64,000 nt of DNA from Streptomyces bungoensis (GTDB lineage: Bacteria; Actinomycetota; Actinomycetes; Streptomycetales; Streptomycetaceae): assembly GCF_001514215.1 (NCBI RefSeq), contig NZ_KQ948852.1, positions 126,628-190,627 on the forward strand, in the 5' to 3' direction. The number at the start of each line of letters is the position of its first letter. Position 1 is the first letter of the stretch. Positions 33,800 through 43,994 of the stretch are shown here, one piece after another. A program made the position numbers and the translations under genes. Under the pieces are notes generated by a model. That model saw nothing but the letters and a program-made list of their open reading frames with translations, had not been told where the DNA came from and did no database searches.

Positions 33800-34792
33800 A
33801 TGAAGATGCTGATCAACGTCCCGGAGACCGTCGTCGCGGACGCGCTGCGGGGTATGGCGGCCGCTCATCCGGAGCTGACGGTGGACGTGGAGAACCGGGT
33901 GATCGTCCGACGCGACGCTCCCGTGGCCGGGCAGGTCGCGCTCGTCTCGGGCGGCGGGTCGGGCCACGAGCCGCTGCACGGCGGCTTCGTGGGGCCGGGC
34001 ATGCTCTCCGCGGCCTGTCCGGGAGAGGTGTTCACCTCCCCGGTGCCGGACCAGATGGCGCGGGCCGCGGCCGCCGTGGACAGCGGGGCCGGGGTGCTGT
34101 TCGTGGTGAAGAACTACACCGGAGACGTGCTCAACTTCGACATGGCCGCCGAACTCGCCGAGGACGAGGGCATCCAGGTCGCCAAGGTGCTGGTCAACGA
34201 CGACGTGGCCGTCACCGACAGCCTGTACACGGCCGGGCGGCGCGGCACCGGCGCCACCCTGTTCGTGGAGAAGATCGCGGGTGCCGCCGCGGCCGAGGGA
34301 CAGCCGCTGGAGCGGGTGGAGTCCATCGGGCGGCAGGTGAACGAGAACGCGCGCAGCTTCGGTGTCGCCCTGACCGCGGTCACGACGCCCGCCAAGGGCA
34401 GCCCCACCTTCGACCTGCCGCCGGGCGAACTGGAGCTGGGCATCGGCATCCACGGTGAACCGGGCCGCGAGCGGCGGGCGATGATGACCTCCGGGGAGAT
34501 CGCCGACTTCGCGGTGCACGCCATCCTGGAGGACATGCCCCCGCGCAACCCCGTGCTCGTCCTGGTGAACGGCATGGGCGCCACCCCGCTGCTGGAGCTG
34601 TACGGCTTCAACGCCGAGGTGCAGCGGGTGCTCGCCGAGCGGGGCGTGTCGGTCGCCCGCACCCTGGTCGGCAACTACGTCACCTCCCTCGACATGGCGG
34701 GCGCCTCGGTCACGCTGTGCCAGGTCGACGAGGAGCTGCTGCGACTGTGGGACGCCCCGGTGAAGACCCCGGCGCTGCGCTGGGGTATGTGA
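33800..34792 (+). CDS. dhaK: dihydroxyacetone kinase subunit DhaK
   Basis: 330 residues from ATG 33800 after TAGGAGA. Binds dihydroxyacetone covalently through a hemiaminal on His218 (GIGIHGEPG, 214-222). VSGGGSGHEPLHGGFVGPGML (49-69) and FVVKNYTGDVLNFDMA (101-116) are the standard substrate-site segments. First gene of a dhaK-dhaL-dhaM operon that phosphorylates dihydroxyacetone using PEP through the PTS rather than ATP. The last residues, ALRWGM, are the usual DhaK C-terminus. Confidence 0.97.
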   Translation: MKMLINVPETVVADALRGMAAAHPELTVDVENRVIVRRDAPVAGQVALVSGGGSGHEPLHGGFVGPGMLSAACPGEVFTSPVPDQMARAAAAVDSGAGVLFVVKNYTGDVLNFDMAAELAEDEGIQVAKVLVNDDVAVTDSLYTAGRRGTGATLFVEKIAGAAAAEGQPLERVESIGRQVNENARSFGVALTAVTTPAKGSPTFDLPPGELELGIGIHGEPGRERRAMMTSGEIADFAVHAILEDMPPRNPVLVLVNGMGATPLLELYGFNAEVQRVLAERGVSVARTLVGNYVTSLDMAGASVTLCQVDEELLRLWDAPVKTPALRWGM

Positions 34793-34833
34793 CACGGCGC
34801 AAGGTCGACACCCCTACCACGCAAGGAGACCCA

Positions 34834-35445
34834 GTGCTCGACGCCGATTTCTTCCGCCGCTGGATGACGGCGACCGCCGCGTCCGTCAACCGGGAGGCGC
34901 AGCGGCTCACCGCCCTCGACGCGGCCATCGGGGACGCCGACCACGGCAGCAATCTGCAGCGCGGGTTCACGGCCGTGCTGGCGGGCCTGGAGAAGGAGGC
35001 ACCGGACACCCCGGGGGCGGTGCTGACCCTGGCCGGACGCCGGCTGATCTCGACGGTCGGCGGGGCGTCCGGGCCGCTGTACGGCACCCTGCTGCGCCGG
35101 GCGGGCAAGGCGCTCGGGGACGGCGCCGAGGTCAGTGAGGAGCAGCTGGCGCAGGCGCTCAGGGCGGGCGTGGACGGGGTGATGGCGCTCGGTGGCGCCG
35201 CACTGGGTGACAAGACCATGATCGACGCGCTGAGCCCGGCCGTGGACGCGCTCGCCGACGGCTTCCCCGCGGCGCGGTCGGCCGCCGAGGAGGGCGCCGT
35301 CGCCACCGTCCCGCTGCAGGCGCGCAAGGGCCGGGCCAGCTATCTCGGTGAGCGCAGCATCGGTCACCAGGATCCGGGGGCCACGTCCTCGGCGTTGCTG
35401 ATCGCGGCACTGGAGGAAGCGGCGGCGGGGGCGTCCGGTGAGTGA
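34834..35445 (+). CDS. dhaL: dihydroxyacetone kinase ADP-binding subunit DhaL
   Basis: 203 residues from GTG 34834 (CAAGGAGACCCA upstream), 41 nt after dhaK. Alpha-barrel kinase subunit holding ADP and Mg2+: the Asp-rich metal loop AAIGDADHGSNLQRG (about 29-43) and VGGASGPLYGTLL (about 73-85) are present, as is GATSSALLIAALEEA at the end. DhaL accepts phosphate from DhaM and passes it to dihydroxyacetone on DhaK. It overlaps dhaM by 8 bp. Confidence 0.97.
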   Translation: MLDADFFRRWMTATAASVNREAQRLTALDAAIGDADHGSNLQRGFTAVLAGLEKEAPDTPGAVLTLAGRRLISTVGGASGPLYGTLLRRAGKALGDGAEVSEEQLAQALRAGVDGVMALGGAALGDKTMIDALSPAVDALADGFPAARSAAEEGAVATVPLQARKGRASYLGERSIGHQDPGATSSALLIAALEEAAAGASGE

Positions 35446-35848
35446 GGAGAAGCGGGTCGGCATCGTGCTCGTGTCGCACAGCGCGGAGGTCGCGGCGTCC
35501 GTCGCCGCCATGGCGAAGGGACTGGCGGGCGGCGCCGAGGCGGTGCCCGTCGCTCCCGCGGGCGGCACGGAGGGCGGCGGGGTCGGGACCAGCGCGGAGC
35601 TGGTCGCCGCGGCGGCCGCCTCGGTGGACCGGGGGGCCGGGGTCGCGCTGATCACCGATCTGGGCAGCGCGGTGCTCACCGTGAAGGCGCTCCTCGCGGA
35701 AGGCGACGAGCTGCCCGAGGGCTCTCGGCTGGTGGACGCGCCGTTCGTGGAGGGTGCGGTGGCCGCGGTGGTGACGGCGGCCACCGGTGCGGACCTCGAC
35801 GCGGTGGAGGCGGCGGCCACGGAGGCGTACGGCTACCGCAAGACGTGA
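35438..35848 (+). CDS. dhaM: PTS-type phosphotransfer subunit DhaM (EIIA domain only)
   Basis: 136 residues from GTG 35438, overlapping dhaL. A single EIIA-mannose-type domain: VGIVLVSHSAEVAASVAAMA with the phosphorylated His14, GTSAELV and LITDLGSAVLTVKALL. Unlike the E. coli protein it has no fused HPr or EI-like domain, so HPr must supply the phosphate. This is the usual Gram-positive/actinomycete form. Confidence 0.95.
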   Translation: MSEEKRVGIVLVSHSAEVAASVAAMAKGLAGGAEAVPVAPAGGTEGGGVGTSAELVAAAAASVDRGAGVALITDLGSAVLTVKALLAEGDELPEGSRLVDAPFVEGAVAAVVTAATGADLDAVEAAATEAYGYRKT

Positions 35849-35878
35849 GCGCCCGCGGGGCACGGGGCCCGGCCGCGC

Positions 35879-36607
35879 TCACCCCCCGTGGGCGAAGAGC
35901 CGGGCCAGTCGCTCCCCCGCCGCCTTCGTGGCCCGGCGGTCCTCCATGCGGGTGACCCGCGCGTCCTTGAAGACGATGTACGTGACGTCCTCGTCGGCGC
36001 CGCCGCGCAGCGGGTCCGGGTGGATGCCGAGGCCCTTGGCGGTGGCGTAGGAGGCCTCGCCGATGAGGTCGCGGGGGCCGGTGTCGCCTACGACCGCGAA
36101 CTGCACCCGGCCCCGGTAGATCACGGCGGCGACGGAGCCGCCCCCGATGCCCGACGCCCGGTGGTCCCAGATGCGGCTCGGGGCCGGCAGCACGATGTAG
36201 GGCAGCGACTGGGCGTTCAGGTAGCGGCCGCCGGACTCCTGGTAGGCGGTGGCGGCGGAGAAGTACGGGTCGGTGCGGCGGTTGCAGCGTCCGGTGGGCC
36301 GTCCGTCGCAGTCGACGTCGAGGTCGGCCTTCCAGTAGACCGCCGTGCGGGTGCCGCAGACCGGGACGCGCGCGGGGGCGCCGTCGTCGGTGCGGTAGCG
36401 GCCCCTGGACACCCGGGTGCAGGTGTGCAGCCGGTCCAGCAGGGCGGCGGCGGTGACGGCCGAAGGCGCCTCGACGTTCTCGCTGCGTGCCGCCGGCCGG
36501 TCCTGGGGTGGTTCGGCGGCGGCGGGGAGCGTCGTCGGGGCGAGCAGGGCGGCACCGGCCGCGGCCAGCGTCAGCGACGGGACACGCACTCTGAGGGACC
36601 CTCTCAT
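35879..36607 (-). CDS. secreted GH75-family chitosanase
   Basis: 242 residues from ATG 36607 (ATG 36616 also in frame). Signal peptide about 1-36 (basic MRGSLRVR, hydrophobic LTLAAAGAALLAPTTLPAAA). The mature part has the GH75 pattern: VYWKADLDVDCDG (an acidic cluster containing the catalytic Asp), DPYFSAATAYQESGG, VIYRGRVQFAVVGDTGPRDLIGEAS with the catalytic Glu, and DVTYIVFKD. Hydrolyses beta-1,4-glucosamine links of chitosan in characterised members. Divergent from a FnIII lipoprotein gene, and convergent with dhaM. Confidence 0.9.
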   Translation of the reverse strand: MRGSLRVRVPSLTLAAAGAALLAPTTLPAAAEPPQDRPAARSENVEAPSAVTAAALLDRLHTCTRVSRGRYRTDDGAPARVPVCGTRTAVYWKADLDVDCDGRPTGRCNRRTDPYFSAATAYQESGGRYLNAQSLPYIVLPAPSRIWDHRASGIGGGSVAAVIYRGRVQFAVVGDTGPRDLIGEASYATAKGLGIHPDPLRGGADEDVTYIVFKDARVTRMEDRRATKAAGERLARLFAHGG

Positions 36608-37006
36608 AGGGAACATTCCGGACACCATGCACAATTCGCTGCCGGTGGGCGAGCACATCACCCCGATTGAGGCCGGATGGAGCAGCGTCCTGACGCTTCC
36701 GGCACCCCTGACGCCTCTGACGCCTCCGACGCTTCGTGAGGCGGTGGCGGGGGCCGGGGATCCGGGCCGGCGTCGGCCCGGATCCGCCGGCCGCCCGCGT
36801 CGGCGCGGGTCCGGCGACGACAGCGTTTTCCGCGCCCGTCGGTGCGTGAACTTCCCTGATTCCAAGGGTGGTTCAGCCGCGGAGAGCTCTCAGCATACGT
36901 AACTCCCCGGGAGGCGCACCAACACGGCCCTCTTGCTGCGGCCGCCCCACCCGCGCCATATTGGTCCGGACCTTTCCCGCGTCTCCGTCCCCAGGGGAGG
37001 CACAGC
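36608..37006. other. divergent promoter region with hairpin and short direct repeats
   Basis: 399 bp. It contains four close copies of TGACGCyTC (about 36691-36732) and a perfect 11-bp inverted repeat GGATCCGGGCC/GGCCCGGATCC (36758-36768 with 36775-36785). A GGGGAGG ribosome-binding site lies at about 36993-36999 for the lipoprotein gene. No ORF. Confidence 0.5.
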
Positions 37007-37990
37007 GTGCGGGGCATCCCCTTTCCGGCCGTGCGGGCCTGCGCGGCCGTGCTGCTGGTCGCGGGCTGCGGCTGGAGCGGTACGGCCGAGGGCGACGGCG
37101 GCCGGGCGCCCGGCGCGCCGACGGGCGTCATGGCGGCGGCCGGGAGCGCGGACAGCGTGCACGTGATGTGGAACGCGGTCCCGGACGCCACCGGGATCGG
37201 CGCCTACGAGGTGTATCGCGGCGCCACCAAGGTCACCGAAGTTCCGGGTGCGCAGCACATGGTGGACGTCACCAGGCTCAGGCCGTCCACCGTGTACGTC
37301 TTCACCGTGCGGGCCCGGGACACCGAAGGGCGCCTCGGGCCGCCGAGCCGGCGGGTGCGGGCGCGGACGCCCGCGCTGGTGGCGGCGGACCGCTCGGCGC
37401 CGACCCGCCCGTCGCGGCCGGGCGGGCGGGTGGCCGGCAGCCGGGCCGTGCGGCTGTCCTGGGGCGCCTCCCGGGACGACCGGAGCGTGGTGTCGTACGA
37501 CGTCTGCCAGGGCGGCGTGAAGATCCACAGCGTGGGCGGGCGTCGGACCGCGGCCGTGGTCACCGGGCTGCGGCCCGGCACCCGGTACGTCTTCACCGTG
37601 CGGGCTCGGGACGCCGCCGGCAACCTGTCGCCCGCGAGCGCGCCGGTCCGGCTCACCACGCCGGGCACGGACGACGGCCGCGACACCGCCCCGACCGGCT
37701 TCACCGCCGCCACGCACCGCTCCGGCGGGGCGTACTACATCGACCTGTCCTGGGACCCGCCGGCCGTCGACGGGATCGTCACCGAGTACCGGATCCAACT
37801 CGACGACGCCACGGCCACCTCCCTGGTGTGGGGCGCCGACCCGCCGCCCGGCCGGGCCCACTACAGCTTCTACGCCGGGACGGACGCCGGCACCGCACAC
37901 CGCGTACGCCTGCGGGCCCGCCTGCCGGACGGCACGTGGGGCGGATTCTCGGCGGAGCGGACGGTGACCATGACGGCGGGCGACGGCTGA
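37007..37990 (+). CDS. lipoprotein with three fibronectin type III domains
   Basis: 327 residues from GTG 37007 after GGGGAGG. Lipobox LLVAGC at about 16-21 after a short hydrophobic signal, so the mature Cys21 should be lipidated and the protein held outside the membrane. Three FnIII domains: about 38-125 (APTGVMAAAGSADSVHVMWNAV...TVYVFTVRARD), 130-222 (...VRLSWGASRDD...TRYVFTVRARDAAGN) and 228-325. No catalytic module, so it probably serves in adhesion or scaffolding. Such modules often accompany secreted polysaccharide hydrolases, fitting the divergent chitosanase. A 138-bp repeat array follows. Confidence 0.88.
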   Translation: MRGIPFPAVRACAAVLLVAGCGWSGTAEGDGGRAPGAPTGVMAAAGSADSVHVMWNAVPDATGIGAYEVYRGATKVTEVPGAQHMVDVTRLRPSTVYVFTVRARDTEGRLGPPSRRVRARTPALVAADRSAPTRPSRPGGRVAGSRAVRLSWGASRDDRSVVSYDVCQGGVKIHSVGGRRTAAVVTGLRPGTRYVFTVRARDAAGNLSPASAPVRLTTPGTDDGRDTAPTGFTAATHRSGGAYYIDLSWDPPAVDGIVTEYRIQLDDATATSLVWGADPPPGRAHYSFYAGTDAGTAHRVRLRARLPDGTWGGFSAERTVTMTAGDG

Positions 37991-38122
37991 GCCGCGAAGG
38001 CGCGTACGCCCGTTCGGCGGACGAGGCTGAGCCGGCCGGCCGGCGCCCCGGGCCCGAGCGATGGCCGCGCCGGACGGCCCGGGTGGCGCGAAGCGCCAGG
38101 CGGACCTGCCGACAGGAAGGAC

Positions 38123-38830
38123 TACCCACGCCGGCGGAACGCCCGGTTCGCCGCGTACGGCGACAGCACCCGGACAACAGCCCGGCGCGCGGGGCGCGGT
38201 GTCACCCGGCTGGGTGCGGCAGACGGGCGGGGTCCGGACGGAGCGGCCGGGACTACCGAACGGCCCGATCAGCCGCGCACGGACGCCCGGCTGGCGCGTA
38301 CGACGACCGCAGGCAACGGCCCGGCGCGGAGGGCGCGGTGTTACCCGACCGGGTGCGCGGACCGGCTCAGCCCGGACGGAGCGGCCCGGCCACACGGACG
38401 GCCCGATCAGCCGCGCACGGACGCCCGGCTGGCGCGTACGACGACCGCAGGCGACAGCCCGGCGCGGAGGGCGCGGTGTTACCCGACCGGGGCCAGAGAC
38501 GAGCTCAACCCGAACGGAGCGGCCCGGCCACACGGACGGCCCGATCAGCCGCGCACGGACGCCCGGCTGGCGCGTACGACGACCACAGGCAACAGCCCGG
38601 CACGCAGGGCCCGGTGTCACCCGACCGGGTGCGCGGACCGGCTCAGCCCGGACGGAGCGGCCAGGACACGCGGACGGCCGGAATCACCCACGGGCGGAGC
38701 ACCGGCCCGCGCACGGCTCCGTCCGCAGGGGCGGCGCCGTGGACGAACGCCCTGTGCAGCGCGAACGGCGACGGCAACGGCCCGGCGCGCGGGGCGCGGT
38801 GTCACCCGACCGGGTGCGGTCCAGGTGCGT
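38123..38830. repeat. 138-bp tandem repeat array, about five units
   Basis: The block CGGCCCGATCAGCCGCGCAC starts at 38261, 38399 and 38537, with a degraded start at 38675: an exact 138-bp period. A divergent unit precedes (about 38123-38260), and the last unit is enlarged to about 38830. Each unit carries the small dyad CACCCGACCGGGTG. Because 138 is 3 x 46, frames stay open through the array on both strands, but no frame has a start or normal composition. Located in the 944-bp gap between two genes for cell-surface proteins. Confidence 0.9.
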
Positions 38831-38934
38831 GCCGGGTCCGGGCCGCGTTTGCTGCCGTTGAGGCAGCACGGACGTTTCCCGACCCTCGGCGGCGCATGGG
38901 ACGTACCGCCAACCGTGCCGCCGGAGGCCAGCCA

Positions 38935-39474
38935 ATGCGTAACTCCCGACTCCTCCTCCGCTCCGGCCTGACCCTGGCGGCCGCCGCCACGCTCCCGGCG
39001 GCACTCGCCGGGTCCTCGGCGGCGGTCTCCGGGATCTCGGTGAGCACCACCGGATCCACGGTCTCGGTCGTCACCAGCGCCTGCACCCAGAACAACGGCG
39101 CCTGGGGCAACGCCTCACTCCTCAGCAGCCGCCAGGCGAACTTCGCCCAGGGCCGGCAGGTGGCCCTCTCGGGCACCACCGTCAGCCAGTCCGCCGCCTG
39201 GTCCGGCATCAGCCCGGGTACCTACACGGTCATCGTGATCTGCTCCAACGGCGTGACCGCCGGCACCCAGTCCGTCATCGTCTCCCGGCCGTCCGCGCCC
39301 ACCATCTCCTCGACCTCGACGCCCGCACCCTCGCGGGGCGTGATGGGCGGCATCGGCGGCGCGGCCCGCGACTACGGCCCGCTCACCCTGGGCATCGGCG
39401 CCGCCCTGGTGACCTCCGCCGTCGTCGCCACGGCCTGGTTCCTGCGCCGCCGCTCGAAGCCGTACCGGTTCTGA
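38935..39474 (+). CDS. secreted Ser/Thr-rich protein with C-terminal membrane anchor
   Basis: 179 residues from ATG 38935 with GGAGG 8 nt upstream. Signal peptide about 1-30 (MRNSRLLLRSGLTLAAAATLPAALAGSSA). A beta-rich domain follows with one cysteine pair (VVTSACTQNNG; VIVICSNG), then a Ser/Thr/Pro linker. The terminal transmembrane helix (about 152-170, LTLGIGAALVTSAVVATAWFL) is followed by basic RRRSKPYRF. A short Streptomyces-type surface protein of unknown function. Confidence 0.8.
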   Translation: MRNSRLLLRSGLTLAAAATLPAALAGSSAAVSGISVSTTGSTVSVVTSACTQNNGAWGNASLLSSRQANFAQGRQVALSGTTVSQSAAWSGISPGTYTVIVICSNGVTAGTQSVIVSRPSAPTISSTSTPAPSRGVMGGIGGAARDYGPLTLGIGAALVTSAVVATAWFLRRRSKPYRF

Positions 39475-39515
39475 GCGGGCCACGGGCCGGCCCGCCGCCC
39501 GGCCACCGGCGCCGC

Positions 39516-40103
39516 TCAGCCGGACGTGTCCGGCGCCGGTTCCCGCGGCTGCGCTTCCGGTGCCGCGCCCGGGAGTTCGGCGAACTCCTCCAGGGCGTGG
39601 GTCAGCCACCGGGTCCAGAAGGTCTCCAGGTCGATGCCGGCGCGCAGGACCAGGTGGCGCAGCCGGTCCTGCGGGGCGTCCCGGCCCGGCGGGAAGTCGC
39701 GCCGCTCGATCTCCTCGTACTCGCTCAACTGCCGCCGGTGCAGCTCGAGATGGCGGCGCAGGTCGGCCTCGAGGCCCTCGGTGCCGACCACCGCGGCGGC
39801 CCGCAGCCGCAGCAGCAGCACGTCCCGCTGCGGCTTGGGGTCCTGGGCGGCGGCGGTCCAGCGGGCCAGTTCGGCGCGGCCCGCGGGCAGCACCTCGTAG
39901 CGCTTCTTCTGCCCGCGGGCCGGCTGCTCGGCCGGCAGGGCGCGGATGTGGCCCTCGCCCTCCAGCCTCCCCAGCTCGCGGTAGATCTGCTGGTGCGTCG
40001 CGGACCAGAAGTAGCCGATCGACTTGTCGAAGCGGCGGGTCAGCTCCAGGCCCGACGACGGCTTCTCCAGCAGGGCGGTGAGGATGGCGTGCGGGAGGGA
40101 CAT
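39516..40103 (-). CDS. PadR-family transcriptional regulator
   Basis: 195 residues from ATG 40103 (GGGAGGGAC upstream). N-terminal winged helix (about 1-85: MSLPHAILTALLEKPSSGLELTRRFDKSIGYFWSATHQQIYRELGRLEGEGHI) is typical PadR_N. The C-terminal coiled PadR_C dimerisation domain (Vir_act_alpha_C type) covers about 95-180. It lies 31 nt downstream of fadH on the same strand's far side (fadH ends at 40135), so the two leftward genes may be co-transcribed, with PadR controlling the pair. Confidence 0.92.
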   Translation of the reverse strand: MSLPHAILTALLEKPSSGLELTRRFDKSIGYFWSATHQQIYRELGRLEGEGHIRALPAEQPARGQKKRYEVLPAGRAELARWTAAAQDPKPQRDVLLLRLRAAAVVGTEGLEADLRRHLELHRRQLSEYEEIERRDFPPGRDAPQDRLRHLVLRAGIDLETFWTRWLTHALEEFAELPGAAPEAQPREPAPDTSG

Positions 40104-40134
40104 GGACTCATCCTAGGGACGTGCCTGCCGGCTC

Positions 40135-42204
<2,070 letters not shown>

Positions 42205-42207
42205 TTA

Positions 42208-42221
42208 TGCAACTAGTTGCA
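42208..42221. promoter_or_regulatory. operator-like palindrome upstream of fadH
   Basis: Perfect 14-bp palindrome TGCAACTAGTTGCA, 58 bp upstream of the fadH start, followed by CAAC. The AGTTGCA half-sites resemble MarR-type operators and the element before the MarR gene at 47228. Confidence 0.6.
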
Positions 42222-42275
42222 CAACCGTCCGCACGTGAATCCGGCCACTCCGTGACGTACGCAGGCCCGCGGACG

Positions 42276-42316
42276 CGCGACGCCCCGGCCGGCGGTGGGC
42301 CGGCCGGGGCGTCGCG
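42276..42316 (-). terminator. terminator of the small gene at 42327
   Basis: Perfect 16-bp stem (42276-42291 with 42301-42316) around a 9-nt loop, 10 nt past the stop of the leftward gene ending at 42327. Confidence 0.75.
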
Positions 42317-42326
42317 GAACCGACGG

Positions 42327-42698
42327 TCAGCGGCTCTCCAGGCGCAGGTGCAGATCTCGTTCCTGGTCGCCGGAGGCCGAGGTCTCGTGGACGGTGAACA
42401 TCGAGTCCAGGGTGGTGCGGAACCGGTCGACGGCCCAGTAGCCGCCCTGGACGTCGGCGTCGACGGGGGCGTCGAGGTGGACCGGCGGGCAGCCCCCCTC
42501 GTGGGCGTCCGTCACGTCGTAGGTGCCGAGCCACACCATCGGACGGGTCTCGTGGAGCTGCTGCGGGACCTCTTCGGACCCCCGGTCGGTCCCGAAGCAG
42601 CGAGCGAGCGCTTCGAAGACTAGCCGGGCGTCCTCCTTGGAGTAGCCGCTGATCTCCACCGAGACGGTCTCCGGGTGCGACCCCTCCGTGCTCTGCAT
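42327..42698 (-). CDS. hypothetical acidic protein
   Basis: 123 residues from ATG 42698 with AAGGAG 7 nt upstream. The sequence looks like a compact alpha/beta fold: VSVEISGYSKEDARLVFEALARCFG, MVWLGTYDV, VQGGYWAVDRFRTTLDSMFTV. No family recognised. A perfect terminator follows and a palindrome lies 32 bp upstream, so it appears to be a single-gene transcript. Confidence 0.8.
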   Translation of the reverse strand: MQSTEGSHPETVSVEISGYSKEDARLVFEALARCFGTDRGSEEVPQQLHETRPMVWLGTYDVTDAHEGGCPPVHLDAPVDADVQGGYWAVDRFRTTLDSMFTVHETSASGDQERDLHLRLESR

Positions 42699-42729
42699 GA
42701 TCGCTCCTTTCGTGGCCGCTGCGGTGGAA

Positions 42730-42741
42730 CGGGGTACCCCG
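42730..42741. promoter_or_regulatory. 12-bp palindrome upstream of the 42327-42698 gene
   Basis: CGGGGTACCCCG, perfect dyad 32 bp upstream of the ATG. A possible operator or the 3' terminator of the gene at 42791-43675's neighbour region. Confidence 0.35.
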
Positions 42742-42790
42742 CCCAGCCGCGTCCATCCTCAGGAAAGCACCACCGTCCGGCGGGCACACC

Positions 42791-43675
42791 TCAGCCGCGT
42801 GTGAACTTGTACGTCTTGCTGTCCGTCAGCACGCAGAAGCCCGGGGACACCACGATGACCCGCAGGGTGCCGGTACGGCGGTCGTAGTCGATGCCCTCCA
42901 CCTCGAAGCCGCCCGAGCAGGCGCTGCGCAGCGGCAGCTGGCGCAGGGCGGTGACGTGGCCGGAGACGTCCGTGCCGCCCGGCGCGGCCGAGAGGTCGAC
43001 CCTCAGCAGCGGCTTGGCCATGCCGAACAGGGAGCCGTCGGGGTCGTCCGAGGAGCACAGCAGGGTGGTCGGGCCGGAGAAGTCGCAGCCCTGCACGTCG
43101 CGGACGGCGTGGTCGAGGTTGACGGTGGAGGCCTGCGGAAGGTTCGCGGAGGGCGAGGTGCCCGGGTTGACGCCGGGGGTAGGGAAGACCAGCAGGCGGG
43201 TCATCGTGCCCCACTCCCCCGAGAGCATCCACTGCCCGTCGGGCGAGACGGCGTCCCAGGAGTTGTTCAGGGCCTCGCCGGAGCTGAGCGTGTGGACGTA
43301 CTCCGACCAGCCGCCGCCGGGCGCCTGCACGCGGAACATCTTCGAGTTGCCGGAGTCCCGCTGGTAGGGCTCGATGTAGTAGCCGTTGTACGAGGCGTCG
43401 GGATCGCCGACGTGGTTCCAGCCGCGGCTGGAGACGCCGAGGGGGATGGTGCCGATGCCGGTGTACCGGTTGGGGCTGTTCGCCGGGACCTCCACCGAGG
43501 TGAGCCCCTGGCTCTCGGTCAGCGGGTCGGCGCGGTCGGAGCCGGTCTCGGTCCACGTCTCGGCCGCGGAGGCCGGGACGGGCGCGGCGAGGGACACGAC
43601 GACGGCGGTGGCCAGCGTGACGAGTCCGGCGAGGACGGTGTGACAGCGCTGCCGGGCCGGCGTGGACACGGGCAT
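42791..43675 (-). CDS. secreted beta-propeller-like hypothetical protein
   Basis: 294 residues from ATG 43675 with GAGGAG upstream. Signal peptide about 1-38 (VLAGLVTLATAVVVSLAAPVPASA, cleavage after ASA). The mature part has repeated WDAVSPDGQWMLSGEWGTMTRLLVF-like and LLCSSDDPDGSLFGMAKPLLRVDL-like strands, resembling a WD40/YVTN-type propeller fragment. Two cysteine pairs fit an exported protein. No catalytic motif; function unknown. Confidence 0.8.
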   Translation of the reverse strand: MPVSTPARQRCHTVLAGLVTLATAVVVSLAAPVPASAAETWTETGSDRADPLTESQGLTSVEVPANSPNRYTGIGTIPLGVSSRGWNHVGDPDASYNGYYIEPYQRDSGNSKMFRVQAPGGGWSEYVHTLSSGEALNNSWDAVSPDGQWMLSGEWGTMTRLLVFPTPGVNPGTSPSANLPQASTVNLDHAVRDVQGCDFSGPTTLLCSSDDPDGSLFGMAKPLLRVDLSAAPGGTDVSGHVTALRQLPLRSACSGGFEVEGIDYDRRTGTLRVIVVSPGFCVLTDSKTYKFTRG

Positions 43676-43736
43676 GGGCGACTCCTCTGGCGGGGGGTGG
43701 AGGCACTCGGTCGGCGGACAGTCTGGCCCGCCCGGG

Positions 43737-43753
43737 TGGTCATGTACAGACCA
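43737..43753. promoter_or_regulatory. inverted repeat TGGTC-N7-GACCA in a divergent promoter
   Basis: Dyad 43737-43753 between the secreted protein (start 43675) and the RsbU-like phosphatase (start 43995). A likely regulator-binding site; owner unknown. Confidence 0.4.
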
Positions 43754-43994
43754 ATGGAGCAACGTGGGAGTGAACTCCGCCGCCTCCGGGGACGGTCCTG
43801 CCCGGCCCCGGCAGGCGTCCCCGCCACCGCGTGCGCGGCCGGCGCGGTGACGCCGGCGGACGCGCCGCCGTGTCGAGAGATGGTGGAGACAGGTGTCGCA
43901 GGCGTCGGAGAGTCGGGTGTGAGCGCGGTAGAACAAGGGGAGTCGGCACCAGGGACGAAGGCGTGCCGTGCGGACGGCGAAGGCGGTGCGTGGC

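Noticed and set aside
38123..38830. CRISPR-like array
   Set aside because: Units are 138 bp, directly abutting and without unique spacers; no cas genes nearby.
36868..39474. Very long rightward open frame through the FnIII gene and the 138-bp array
   Set aside because: It is out of frame with the lipoprotein gene, has Arg/Gly/His-rich content and is open because G+C-rich DNA has few stops. Only its last 180 codons (38935-39474) are a real gene with its own start.
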